A stretch of 64,000 nt of DNA from Monosporascus cannonballus (GCA_004154925.1 QJNS01000179.1:62001-126000); one strand, 5' to 3'. Positions 33,546 to 47,608 are shown, numbered from the stretch's first letter. The notes: generated by a model from the letters alone, not told the origin. Numbers and translations are program-made.

Positions 33546-36500
33546 TGTCACGGCGATGTACGTCTCTTGGGTTTCTGAAAGATATTCTGTTGTTGCACGA
33601 GGAAGAAAGAAGAGAGCTATCCAGTAAGCACGTAGCGCTTATATATATATAGCGAAACGGCGGCTTAAATAAGCCGCTTTGCTAATGCCGTAACAGTAAC
33701 CCCTCCTTTTTTAAGGCAGTTATCCCTAATTGCATAAAAAAAATGAAAAATATAAATATTTTTTCCGGATTCGAACTTTAGTTAACTGGTGGCGTATTAG
33801 GTGTTGCAAAACGTTATAACGTTAATATAACGTACGCGCAATATAGCCGAAATAAGGCCGCGTTAATAGCCGGGTGGCAGGGTGCCGTATAAAAAGTATA
33901 TAACGCCAATTCCGGTATAGAAATAATAATATTGTTGTACGGGATATTATTAGCCCGATTGGATTTTGCCGTATACCCGCCTTTACCGTTTTCGCAATAT
34001 AAATACCAGATTTCTTCCTAATTTTTATTCCTTATTTTTTCGTTAATTTTATAATGCCTTTTTATTTCCCGTTTTATAATTCCTTTTCGTTACCGTAATA
34101 ATATTTTCCCGATTTTATATTATTTGTGTAATATTTATATACGGAAAATAATTATGCATAACTTATTTTAAATATATTTTGTTTTAATTATAATCCCGAT
34201 ATTAAAAAAATGCCTTTTTTCCGTTATTATTTCATATCGGCCATAACGGCAAAATACATATTTTATATTAAGTATTGAAAAATTTATTAATTAATAAATT
34301 ATATGCATTATGGTATTAGCGTTATATTTACGGGATATTATTATTATATTAATTTTTTGATATATAAATGGCGGAAAGTATTTAAAGCGATTTCCTAAAT
34401 TTGGATATCTTTTTTTATTAGGTAAATTTTTATTTCGACGTTAACCGCAATAACGACGACGAAACGATTTTCGACGACGACGGCGATAAGACGTATACGT
34501 ATCTTAACGGTTTTTGTCAGGAACTTTACCGGGCGGTATTCCGACTTTATACCGTTTTCAAAGCGGCCGAAAAAACTTACCGTATAACGTTCGGTATAAC
34601 GGACGTAAAAAAAAAAGTTAATATTATCCTTTAATTATAATTACGTTTTTAAGATTATATATAAAAAAATAAAATTAATTATTCCGCATAAACTATTACC
34701 TAATAGGCCTTAATATAAATTTATAACCCTTATTTTGCGAATAACGCCATAAATATATTAAAATAGATATTCCGTAATAACGTAATATTAATTTTACGAT
34801 AATAAAATAATATTTAAATTATTACTTAAAAATAATCGAAAATTATTTAATTATTAATAACGAAAAATATTAATTATAAACGTTAATTAAATGCATTTTT
34901 CGTAATAAAATATATATTATTATTTTTATAATTTTATATTCCGGCTAAGTAAACATTAATATTATAATGTTTTTTTTACGTTTTAACGATTTTTAATTAT
35001 TATGTTGTTATCATAATATTATATTTTTTTAAAATTAAATTATTTTATATTACGTAATCGTTATAATAATATACCGTTATTTAATTACCGGTTTTTTATA
35101 ATTTAATTATTTATAATATTAAAGAAATTAACATTTAATTTTGTTAATTTTAATATAATATAAATCTTATTATAACGTTATTATAATGTTAATTTAATAA
35201 AATATTTTTTTACGTACGTTTTAAATTATTTTCCGTTATTATTTTAATTATACCCAATATTAATTAAGAGGTTTAAATTTATTAAAATTATTTTTATAAA
35301 ATTTAATTATATTAAAATCGTATCCTTTAAAATTCGTAACCGGTTTTTACATAAAGCGGTATAATTACGGCCATTTAATTTTATATCGGAAATTATATTT
35401 AATATTTTTAAAATATTATTCGATATTCTTTATATTATCCGTATTTATAACGATAACGTTTTCGGCCTAAATATTTTATTTTCTATTTATTATTTTTTGT
35501 TTTAAAAAATTTAATTTATAACTTTAAATTAAGGAAATATAGAAAATTAAAAATAATTTATATTATATTAGTAATTTTATAATTACGGCGTAAAAGTATA
35601 CCTTGGTAATAACGAAAAAGCTTATTTACTTATTTTTAAAAAATATTATTAAGTTATTTTAATTTTATATAACATATATTAATTTAAATCTTTTTTTAAT
35701 AAACGTACCGGCATTATTACGGTATTAATTAATTTATTCCGTATATCGGTTTTACGTTTTAGTTATGAATGTTTTAATTTTTTTTAAAATTCGTTTTAGT
35801 TTATCCGCGTAATTTATCGCTTTAGTATATTTTTTTTGTTACGTAAACGTTTTGGGAATTTCAGAAAATCATTACGTTTTTATATTTATAATAAAATAAA
35901 AATTATAATTAACAAAAAACGGCAAAACGTTAATAATTTCGAATACGTAATTATTATTAGTAAATTTAATTAAGGAAAATTAATTTATTTAATTATCTTA
36001 GTAAAATAAATAATAATTCCGTAAATATTATTTTATTGCCGTATTAACGATTTCCGTTTAATTATTAATTTAAAAGTAATAAGTTATCGAAACGTAAAAC
36101 GTAATACCTAAATATCGGTTTAACTTTTTCCAAAAAATTAAAATAAATTATATATCGTAATTTAATATAATTATGGCTAAAATACCGTATAAGCGGTATT
36201 TATCGGAAAAGAAAACGACGGCCAAGGTAATTACGGATATATCCGTAATAATAATAAAATAACGTATTTTCGTAAATTTATTAATTATTATAAAAACGTA
36301 TTTGTAAATATGCCTAAAGTTTTTATAAAAAGGAAAAAAACCGACATAATTTACGGAAATATCGTTTTATAAGCGGAACGGAATAAGTAAAAAGTTAAAA
36401 AGCCTGTCGGCAAAATTTTAAATACCTTAATATAACGGCAAAAATAATAATTTTATATAAACGTAATTATATTCCATAATAAACGTAGTTAATAATAACT

Positions 36501-39500
36501 TTATTACAATAAATTGTAAATTTTAAAACGTTTTATATAATTTATAAACGTTATATTATAATTATAATATAATATTTATAATTTTAAAATTTTATTGCTT
36601 AATATAAATAATTTATTTTTAATATAAATACGTTTTTATATTACCTTATAATCGGTTTTTGTAATTTTAAATATTTTATAAATATTTAATTTAAATAATT
36701 TATAAATTAAATTTGCAAATACCGCTAAAATATCGCTAATTAATATAAACAACTTATAAATATTATCGATTAATACGTTTATCGGCTGGTTAATATTTAT
36801 AATATATATCTTAAAAAAGGTTTTTTATTATTCGGATAAAAATATTATTCGATATCGATATGCTACTTTATTATTAATCGTATTATAGCAATTTATAAGT
36901 TAAACGCCGGGTTAACGCAATAATATATCCGAAACCGTAATTTTTTTTCTTGGTTTATAAATTATTTAAAACCGGAAATTATTAAAAAATTCGGATTAAT
37001 AAATTTAGCGTTAATTTAAGAACATTATGATAATAAAATATTTTAAGTTTTTATAATAAATAATAATTTATACGGGTTTTTCGACCTTTTATAGCTTTGG
37101 AAGTTATTTTTCGAAACTTTTAACAATAATTAATAATTTTTTATCGTAAATTTCGTAATTATATTTTATTAAATTATATTTTGCTGAAAAAAAGGCGATA
37201 AGCCAAAAAATATTTACCGCATCGTATTGCGAAAATATTTTTCCTAACGTTTAAACGGAAATATCGGTTTTTAAAATTATTTTACGTCATAAATTATAAT
37301 ATAATAAAACCGGTATCGTAAAAAGGGCGTTTTTTAAAACGTTTTTCGTTAAAAAATTTATTTATTTCGCTTTATTTATTAAAATAATTAAGGGTTTTGT
37401 AATTAACAAAAAACCTTTTATAAATTGCCGGCAAAAATTTGCGAACCCGAAAAAACGTTATAATTTTCGTAACGTTCCGAAACATTTTTATTATTAAATA
37501 ATTTTAATTTTTTCGGCATTCACAATAATATTGTTAATAAAGATTATTAGATTTAAGTAACGTATTTTTATTACGTTAAATTTGTATTTCCGAATATTAA
37601 TTATTAATTTTATATTTATAAAATTACGGATTATTTTACGTACGTAACCTTTATATTTTTTGGTTTTTATTATAAATCAAAATATTATTAAAATAAGTTA
37701 TAACGTATTTATTTAAAAAATCGAATAATATATGATTAATATAATATTAAAACGAATTTAAGGCGTTTATTATATTAAAATTTATAATAAAATATTTAAA
37801 TAACCTAAATCGGATTATGAAAATTATTTTTTATTTATTCCAAAAAGTAATACATAAGTAATTAAAAACAGTAACGATATTAAGTTTTATAAATATTTAT
37901 ATTAAATAAAAAACGTGTAAGATTTCCCGGATTAAAGTAATAAAGTAACTGTTTTTTACCGTAATATTATTAAGGCCGTAATAATTAACGTAAATACGCA
38001 TTTTATTTTCCGGCTTTTTTATGAATAAAATAAAAATTATTATTAAAAAATTATTAAAACGGATAAAATCTTTTTCAGGTAATTATTAATATATTTCCGT
38101 ATTATTAATAATTCGTAAAGGGATATAATTTTCGCGCGGTTATATAGTAATATTTGGCCTGGAAATAACTTGATTTTATAATCGAAAAGTTAATGCGGTA
38201 ATAAGGAATCGGTATTACGAAAAATAAACGCCTTTGCCAAGTTATAGTATTTAAGTAATAACTTTTTTAAAATCTCAATTATTATTACCGGTAATTTGCC
38301 GTTAAAATACTTTTATATATTTTTTCGATTACGTAATATTATTAAAGCATTTCGGTTATTTAATTATAAAAAACCCGTAATCTAAAAAAATAATATCCGG
38401 ATCGATATTATTATTTTAAATAAAAATATTACCCAAAATCGTAATAAATGTTAATAACGCCGTTTCGTTTGTAAATAATAATTAAAAAAATAAGGTAACG
38501 ATTTTGTATAATATATTTATAAAGGCGAAAAATCTAATTAAAGGTATAAAATTTACTATTACGTTTTTTATACGGCAAAACCTTAAAAAATTAATAATAT
38601 AAAATAATCATACTATTATAAAAATGATATTAAAATAAGGTAAAAAGGTTAAAAAAATAAAAGGTAATTCGGCCGAAAACGGGAAGGTTAAAAGTTTTAA
38701 TACCGTTTTATTATTTATATACATTATTTTCGTTATTTAATTAATTAACGGATTATATTTTCGAAATTAAAATAACCCGAAAATAACGTTAAAACCGTTT
38801 AAAGGCTATCGGTAAAAAGTAAGGTTTTTTATAACGGAGCTTATACGGAATTATACCGTATAAACCGTTATAACCAAATTAATTATAATTTTATTTATTA
38901 ATTTAAATTAACCGGATTAAAAAATTAAATAATAAAAGATATTATTTTGGCGCGCGAAATTATTATTAATAAATTTTATAAACGAATATCCGTAATTTAT
39001 TATAAACTGTACCAGTAATACTGCGCCGTCGTTAAATTATAAATAAAATAAAAAAATATATTAAGACTTATAAAATATTTATATAAATTTAATTTATTAT
39101 TATTTTAAGAATTTAATACATATTTTTAATTACGATTTATTTTAAAAATTAAACGTTTTTTTATTACGCCGTATTAATATTTACTTACGGCGTTATAAAT
39201 ATCGCGTTAATCGTTATAAATCGCAGGTACCGTTTAAGACATATAAAAAAATAATATTTTTTTTTCGTAATATATATAAAGATTTAATTTATACCGGTAT
39301 TATTTTTCCTTTTTAATTAAAGGGGGGCGGAACCCGGTAATTTTGGTTATTACCGTATTTAGCTGTATAAATTCGGGCCCGGAAAACGCTGGAGTATTCG
39401 GTAAACGTTACGGTATTATTTTACTAGCGGTTTAGGTTTTAGCTATATGTTTGCGGAAAATCCGATTTGTTATATTATTAAAAAAGTTTTTAAAAAGTTA

Positions 39501-40912
39501 TATTTACCTTTAATCATTTTCGGAAATAAAGCGTTATACTTACAAAACAAAAATTTCTTAAAGTATTTCGTTAATTTTTTATTATAATATAATAATACGT
39601 AAAGTTGGCGGTTGCCGGCTTTAATCGGCTAGGCGTATAAAGTTATTAATAAAATCGGCAAATATTATTAAGCTTTATTTCAAGGTTTAAAAATCCTTTT
39701 GGGCCTGGGTTAACATATTAATAATAATATAAACTTAATATAAAAATAAGAATATATTATTTATATCCCGTTATTTTTACGGTTATATCTTAGGAATTAT
39801 AAATTATGTTATTATATTATTAACCTTATTACGTATACATAAATAAATATTATTCTAAAACCGTTAAATTATATATATAATATAATTTATGGCCGAAAAA
39901 TAAATATTTTAATTAATCGTAAATTTTAAGCATATTAAAAAGTATTAATTAATATATTTTTCTTAACGAATTATCGGATTTTTAACATTATTTTTAAATA
40001 TAAACGGCTTAAAACTATCAAAGCGGTAATTATCCGTTATACTAAAAAAATTATATCGTAAATTTACTAAAAGTTAAATAATACCAAATTATAAAATTAT
40101 TTCAAATAAATTATTAATAAACGGCAGTAATATGCCCCTTATAACCGTAATTTATTATAATAACCGTTTTATGGCAATTAGGTATTTCCGTAAATAAAAA
40201 TTTTTAAGGGCAAATTATTTCGCTTATCGAAATAATTATTTTGTAATTACGAAACGTTTTCGAAATTAATTTTGTTCGGCCATAATTTAATTTATAATAA
40301 TTAAGCGGTTATGGAATTAACGGTCTTTATATAATAATTATTTTGCGTTCGTACGTTATTTTTTAAACTAAATATTTTCGTATTCCAGGTATTAATAAAT
40401 TTTTTCAAAATTTGCGAAAATATCTTTAGATATTTTCTAGAAATATTCGTATTGTTCGAAAAGGCGCCTTAACGGCGTAAAATCGTAAGTAAGCACTATT
40501 ATGGCGGCAGCTAAGTAAAGAAATTTCTGAAAAAATATTTTGGAATTCGTAAGTCAAAAAAATAACGTTACGTTATTATTTTGTTTATATTTAAATGTAA
40601 ACATATTAATACCCGTATTACCTTTTTTAAAAGTCGGGAAATTTAAGGACGTTATAGCAAAATGGCGGCATAATAACGGCGGACCTGGGGCGCAGTATAA
40701 ACGGTGTTATAACGAGGTTATATAAGCTGCCATAAAGTTCATTTTTTGAAAGTACAACAAACTATCACGGCGCTGTACGTCTTTTGGGTTTCTGGAAGAT
40801 ATTCTGTTATTGCATAAGGAAGAAAGAAAAGAGCTATCTAATAAGCGCGTAGCGCTTACATATATATAGCGAAACGGCGGCTTAAATAAGCCGCTTTGCT
40901 AGTGCCGTAACA
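33546..40912. mobile_element. LTR retrotransposon B nested in gypsy A, orientation unresolved
   Basis: Direct 150-bp terminal repeats at 33546-33695 (TGTCACGGCG…GCCGTAACA) and 40763-40912 (TATCACGGCG…GCCGTAACA), with a perfect target duplication TTTAG at 33541-33545 and 40913-40917 that falls in the gag of gypsy A. The LTRs are GC-balanced and nearly identical, and carry strong palindromes (GCGGCTTA…TAAGCCGC; AGCGCGTAGCGCT). The 7.1-kb interior is RIP-degraded and I could not place reverse transcriptase or integrase motifs. A CCCCTCCTTTTTT tract just inside the left LTR would be a polypurine tract if the element runs on the minus strand. An ATG-led, acidic, stop-poor frame at 34371-34633 argues for the plus strand. 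Confidence 0.82.
40763..40912. repeat. Right LTR of element B
   Basis: 150 bp, same length as the left LTR at 33546-33695; differences are mostly C/T or G/A. Followed by TTTAG. The contrast with the AT-rich interior is abrupt at its left edge (40762/40763). Confidence 0.85.
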
Positions 40913-40917
40913 TTTAG

Positions 40918-43900
40918 GTTCGAATCCGGGAACTGGAGAAAAAAATTCGACAAATTAAGGCTACGTTACCTGCTTAAGCCTTTTTCGTCCGTATAAAACC
41001 TAAAAAGCCGGAGCCCTATAATAGAAAAAATAATCCTTAGATTTTTCTAATTTAAATACGAATTTATTTTCGTTTTCTGAACCTTAATAATTTAGCGGAT
41101 ATGGTCCTAATAATAGGAATACGTTTAACGAGAAATGTAGTTAATTAGTTTAAACCTATTATAAGAAATTTCCTGGAAATAGAAAAGCCGGATAAAAAAT
41201 ACTTTATTAATAAAATCTTTTTATTTTATATTAATTTCGAAAATAAAGTACGCGATAATTTCGGCAATTTAAATAAAGAATGATTTATGGTTTAATAATT
41301 TTTGCAATTCCGACAAAAAGGATTTACGTTTAAATATGCCGTAACTTTGAAAAGTTTTGCGACCAAGGCTGGATAAGGAGATAACGAAGCCGATGCCCTT
41401 ATTAATATATTTTATAACGGGTTAAAAATAATATAAAAAATGAAATTATTCGAATTAAGTAATTAATTACTTTAGACCGGAATATCGCAAAGGTAATTAA
41501 GATTAACAATCGACAGTTTGAAAAACGACAAAAAAAAGGATAATATGCCTTATGTTCGGGATATAATAAGTTTAACTAGGGAAAAAAACGAGACGTACTT
41601 TTTATTTCTTACGGAACGGCGCTAGGATTTATGGAATTCGGCGTTACCCACAAATAAGATTAGAACTAAATTAAGTATTTTAATTGCGGCAAAATGGGAT
41701 ATAAGGTTTATAAATATAAGAAACCTAAGAAATTATGGCAAAATAACTAGACCCTTATACCGGAAAAACAATTTAGGACTAATTAAGAAAATAATAATAA
41801 GGCTATTAACATAATTTAAGCTAAATATATATAAGGTTTATGGCAAATGGTCCAATAAGAACTATTACGATAAGAAATTCGACAAAAAATACGAAAAGCC
41901 AAAAAGCTAATTTAATAAATATTGCAAGCATAATAAGAAATATTATAAGGATAATTACGCGAATACCAGAATTAGACAGAAAGAATTTGTCTCGAAATCT
42001 TTGATTAATACAACAAAATATACGCCATATATTGTCGACGACGAAAATATCCCGATTACGAAAAAAAAAATAATATATTCACGAATAAATTACCCGTATA
42101 TATTATAAGATATTCGATTTTCTAAATTATACCGGAAATAATAAGGAAAATAAATAATAATATCGGTATTTTCAAACCATAGCCTCAGAAAATATTTAGT
42201 AACTGGCCGAAATAAAGAGTTAATTTAAAAAAAAACAATACTTAGAGGAAAACCCTTTTTATTATTATAGATAAAATAATTACCAAATGGAAAAAAAGTT
42301 AATTTAACGTACGGTAAAAAAACATTATTAGAAAATTATTACGGATTTTTATTTTTAATTAGCATTTATTATGGATTCTTAAAAAAGACAAATTATTAAG
42401 GAAAAGATACGTTAATTTATAGGAAATTTATAGAACGATAATTAAGATAACGTATAATGAGATGTAATTGTAAATATAAAAAAATAATTTATTCGATAAA
42501 GAAAGGAATTGCAGCAGAATTAAAAACAGTTGATATAACTTAAAGGAATAGTATGCCGGCAATAACGATAAATATAGTAACTTAATGCGTTAAACGAAAA
42601 AATACAAAAAAGGTTCGACAGATTTAAACAGAAGTTAAAAAAAAAGGTTACCTATAAAAAGCTGCAGAACAACAAAATTTAAAGGAATTAAAAAGAATTC
42701 TTAAAAAAGGTTTTAAACGTAATGATAAAAAACGTTAATAATCTTATTATTTTAGATATACGAATCGGAACGTATTGGTATATTGTAATAATGGATTACG
42801 GAATTTTGGGCGGGAATTATATTATACCAGATATAGTTAATAAGTTTAAACTGTTATAAAGATATAAGTTAGAACCTTATATAACGACAAATGCCGAAAG
42901 TTAGGAATTTTTTTACGATAACGAAAAAGTTTTATGCAAAATTAATTATTTTAAGATTTTTATTTAAGGACAATATCAGATAATTAATTTCGATATCGTT
43001 TTATTAGGAAATTACAATATAATCTTAAGATTATTATGGATACGTTAGTACGGAGTTTTAATTAATAGCAGAATTAGCTAGGTAAAATTCGTTTTATTCC
43101 TTATTAATAAATAAAACAAATTAAGATCTTAATATTCGGTCGGAAATAGCGACGAATGTAGGCATAAGGATACGATAAAAACCTTATTACCTAAAAAAAT
43201 AAGATATAAAAAAACGGATATTAAAAAAAATAAGACGTATTATTGTTATTATTAAAGTGAAATTAAAGTAATTAAATAATGATTTAAAAGAGCAGTAATC
43301 TTAAAAGTTAAAAAATCTAATTAATATATTATTATAATATTATAAATACAAACAGTTTTTCAGAAAGAAGCTTAATACGAAGTTATCAGAATATAGCGAA
43401 TAAACTTTTAAAATATTTCTTAAAGAAAGATTTTTAATAAAGTTTTACCTTATTTATAATTTTAACGGAAATAAGTTATATATTTTTAAGGAATACCTGG
43501 AAAATCGGTTACAAAAAGAAAAAATTCGATTTTCGAAATTACCAGCAGAATATTTTATATTTTTCGTATTTAAAAAAATAAAAAACTTATAATTTATAGT
43601 TAATTATCGATAATTAAACGACGTTATTATTAACGATTAAATATTATTACCCTTAATTATAAAAATAAAAAACCGATTTTATAAAGCTAAATAATTTATA
43701 GTATTCGATTTTAAAAATAAATATAATTTTATTAAGATTAAGAAAGAATATAAATGAAAGATAATTTTCAAAACGAAATACGGATTATTTAAGTATTTGG
43801 TTACATTAATGGGATTTACGAACGTATTAATAACTTTCTAGCGAATAATTAATTATATATTACGAAAATACCTCGATATTTTCGTCGTTTGCTATCTCGA

Positions 43901-46785
43901 CGACATTCTTATCTTTTCGGAAATAAAAGAAATATACGTAAAATACGTTTATAAAGTTTTTTCAGCTTTATAAAACGTAAGATTATTTGTTAACGCAAAA
44001 AAAATTAATTTTATTTATAAAAAATGAAATATTTGGAATATATTATCATCCTAGGATATATTAACCTAAACCTCAAAAAAGTCGCTGCAGTTACAAAATG
44101 GCAAACGTTAATAACGGTTAAAGAAATATAGGTATTTTTTGGATTCGCCAATTATTACAAAAAATTTATTCGAAATTTTAGCAGGATAATTATATTCCTA
44201 ATAAATCTTACGAAAAAAAAGAATTCAAATAAATATCAAACACGGAAAAACCATTTTAAATTATTAAGGATATAATTATTAACAAATTAATACTAATTAT
44301 GTACGATTTAAACCATCCCGGTAAATTAAAAACCGATATTTCGGATTACGTATTAAGTATAATAATCAGATAACGAAATAATTAAGGCAAATTACACCTT
44401 AATATATTTTTTTCGTACAAATTAAAAGGAGCCGAATTTAATTATGGTATTTTAAATAAGGAATTTATAATTATTATTATGGCATTTCGGGAGTTTAAGT
44501 ATTTTTTAAAAGGAAATTTGCATTAGGTTAAAATTTATACGGATTATTAAAATCTTACCCGATTTATTACGATTAAAGAATTTACCGGATAACAATTTTA
44601 TTACGCAGAAAAATTGGCGAACTTCGACTTTATTATTATTTACAAAAAAGGTTTAAAAAATGGCAGAGTAAATACCTTAAATAGGCAATTAAACTTTAAA
44701 AAGAAATTAGTTAAAATTAGCCATATAATTTTCGATATTATTATAAAAAGATATTTACGCTTACGATAAATTGTAATAATTCAGGCAGTACTTAATAATA
44801 TGTATCAGAAAATCTAATAATATAACGACGGTTTATCAGAAAACCAAAAAATAGATAAGATATAAGTTCTAAAGAAATACCACAAAAATTTAAAACGAAA
44901 AATATACGAATATCAGTTATATGGATATCTAGGGATTCATAAGATTTTAAAATAAACTTAACGGTACAAATAATTATACGTCAATACGATATTTGCGCCA
45001 AAGTAAAGGCTCGACGATACAAGCCATACGGAGAATTTCAGCCATTACTAGTCGCAAAATAACCATATATTTAATTATATTCGACTTCATTACTAAATTT
45101 CTTATATTAAAGAATTTAATTACGGGAATATATTAAGATAGCATTTTCGTAATCGTCGACCGATTTACGAAATCTTTCTATTTTTTACTATATTATAAAA
45201 ATATAAATGCCGAACAATTAGCATACATTTTCTTTAAACATATTTTCAATATATACGGATTACTAATAAAAATCATTTTAAATAAAGGATTAATATTTGC
45301 ATCAAAATTTTCAAAAGGCTTTATAGCATAAATCGACCTAAACCATAAATTATTTAACGTATTTAAACCATAAATAAATAAATAAATAAAACGAACAAAC
45401 CAAACTTTAAAAATTTACTTACGATATTATATTAATTATAAATAAAATAATTATGTTAAAAAATTACTAATCGTATAATTAGCTTATAATATTAGTTATT
45501 ATGAAAATATTAAAATAATATTTACGAACGTAAATTTTGGTATTATTCTAAAAGTTTACAGAAAAATACGCGACGACGGTCCAATTAATATTAAAATAAT
45601 TTTTATGTTAAAATAGTTATAATAATTACATTAAAAAATAATAATAGAATTAAAATTCGTACGGAATTAGATAAATAAATATTATAATTAAAAAAGGTTA
45701 AAAGGATTAACCTTCGAAAAGGGGAAATAATTTTTTTTTGTTACGAAAAATATTTAAATAAAGCGATTTAGCAAAAAAATCTATTTCAAATATATCGGTC
45801 CATATAAAATTGCCAAGAAAGTCTTAGAAAATAATTATTAATTGGAACTTCCGCCAAAAATCAAATTTCATCTAATATTTTATATTTTTTTATTCGACTT
45901 AACAACAGATATAATCAAAATATATACTGCACAAGACAATATAGAAATAAAAGATAAATAAGTATACGAAATAAAGAAAAATTTCGATATACGAAAACAA
46001 AATAGATTTACCTAATGCTTAATCAAATAAAAGAAATACCCGGATTCCGAGAATACCTGGGAACTCGCTAAGAACCTTATTAGCGCTTAATATCTGTTAA
46101 AACACTTTTACCGATAATAACGGATGCGTTTTAATTAATAACTAACCAGTCGGTAATCGGAATATCGGGCTAATCGGCCGTAACATATGTTAACGTAATA
46201 GCCGTAACGGCAGTTTCTAACTATTTTTGTTTTCTACATTTTTATTTTTTTAACTCGTTTAACAATTAAAGCTTATATTATACCATAGTAACACTTTTCA
46301 AATAAGTTAGCGTTTTTTATTTATATAAACTAATAAAACGAAAAAAAGTTTTATTTATTTTTTCCTGATATTTACGTTAAACTTCGAGGTAAAGCCGTTA
46401 AAGTTTTAATAATTATTTTTCGGCAAGCGTTTTTTTGCGTTTTAAGCGTTAATATTTATAACGAATATTTTAAAAAGAAAAAATAGGTACGCCGGTACTA
46501 TTATAGGATTAACCTCGATTAATATATTCCTTATACCTTAAAACGTTTTCTATCATTTTATACCTTATATCTTTCGAGAAATAATAAAAGTAAAGCATAA
46601 TTTCGTAACTAAATTCGTTAAAGGCTTTTACGAGGTCAGTACGACGAACGGTAAAAAAAACGGAAAACGCGACGAATTTTAAAAATACAAGACGACATAA
46701 TTAAAAATAAAAAAAGGGATATTTACTAAACGAAACAAAAGAAAAAAAGAAATCTTAAGGGCAAGATTTTGGAAAAAAAAGATCG
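40918..46785 (+). pseudogene. gag-pol of chromovirus A (after element B), RIP-damaged
   Basis: Continues the gag begun at 33504. Domains in order: a Lys/Glu-rich coiled-coil gag segment (40918-40980); a zinc-knuckle relic N-C-G-K-M-G near 41680 whose neighbouring Cys and His codons have become Tyr; reverse transcriptase with intact V-C-Y-L-D-D-I-L-I-F-S (palm Asp pair at 43899-43904); RNase H block T-D-I-S-D-Y (44332-44349); integrase core V-I-V-D-R-F-T-K (45149-45172); a G-P-Y motif (45797-45805); and a chromodomain (about 45957-46110) with the P-D-S-E-N-T-W-E hallmark. Gag, reverse transcriptase, RNase H, integrase and chromodomain in this order define a Ty3/gypsy chromovirus. Numerous in-frame TAA/TAG codons and frame changes make it non-functional. 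The original polyprotein is not reconstructed here. Confidence 0.9.
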
Positions 46786-47401
46786 TATTACGACTTAAAA
46801 AGTTCCGGCCTTAAAAAACGGTTAAATAAAAATCATACGGGTTACCCCATAAGGTTACGTAACGGTAATTATTGCTAAGTTAATAATTAAAAGTAATTAA
46901 AGGGGACTATAAACGATTATAATTATTACCAAACCGTATAATTATAAATAATTAAGCCAAAAAGGAAAAGGATATATACGCTTATTATTTCCATAATTTA
47001 GATAGCTTTAATTTGTAATATAACATCGTTACCCAAAGCACTTTTAATATTACGAAACGTAACATATTACTATATTTATTGCTTAGATTCCCACGATACT
47101 CCTGCCAACATAAACCCGTCAACTTAAGATTTAATAATTGATTAAACTGCATAGCTCGTCACATTATCGTAATTATTAACGTTAATATTATCGTAATAAT
47201 TATTCTGATTACTTTCGTATTTACTTTTATATCTGTTATATTTATATCCGTTTTGTTTTTATTACGTTTATACTTTTTATTCCGCTTATTTCGCCCGTAT
47301 TTATTATTTCGGCAATTAACCGTTAACATACGTATTCGGCGTATAACGTATATCGTTGTTAGAGATTGCGTAGGATTTATAAGAGGTGACGAAAGAGTTG
47401 T

Positions 47402-47608
47402 TGTGAGAATACAGCCCCTATAAGGACGAGGCTGGTAGCCGACCAGCCACCGATCAGCCATCGACCCACTTACTAATATAAATCCACCATCTGGCAACTG
47501 GTGGAAAACGCTAGATAGAAGTAACCTAATATACTTACTTCTTAGAATACGCTTTGCGACTGGTCGGAGATCACCTTACCTTAGCTCACAGCTGTCCATT
47601 ATCTTACA
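47402..47608 (+). repeat. 207-bp direct repeat, LTR-like, left copy
   Basis: GC-balanced block starting TGTGAGAATACAGCC and ending TTATCTTACA, nearly identical to 61460-61665 in the same orientation. Ends are TG…CA with short inverted termini (TGTGAGA/TCTTACA), as in an LTR. No 5-bp duplication is found around either copy or around the pair. On its right side the minus-strand integrase of element E is cut within its G-P-Y region. Confidence 0.75.

Larger units (their letters stand above)
33069..47163 (+). mobile_element. Ty3/gypsy chromovirus A, interrupted by element B
   Basis: The LTRs are 33069-33443 (375 bp) and 46786-47163 (378 bp), beginning TGTTACGACTT and TATTACGACTT. A perfect target duplication TTATC lies at 33064-33068 and 47164-47168. 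A purine tract precedes the 3' LTR (GGAAAAAAAAGATCG). Gag starts at ATG 33504 and stops at 33545, where element B is inserted; it resumes at 40918. Without B the interior is about 6.0 kb, equal to that of chromovirus C. RIP damage is clear but lighter than in neighbouring elements. Confidence 0.92.

Noticed and set aside
40540..40725. 61-codon plus-strand frame near the right LTR of element B
   Set aside because: Short, in RIP-degraded DNA, no motif; kept only as weak evidence on B's orientation.
40915..40935. GGTTCGAATCC, like a tRNA B box, next to the right LTR of element B
   Set aside because: It is simply the gag coding sequence of gypsy A resuming after the TTTAG duplication; no tRNA fold surrounds it.
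47159..47497. 112-codon minus-strand frame
   Set aside because: It spans part of the LTR-like repeat and the flank of gypsy A, so it is a chance junction frame; the second half is low-complexity Asn/Lys.
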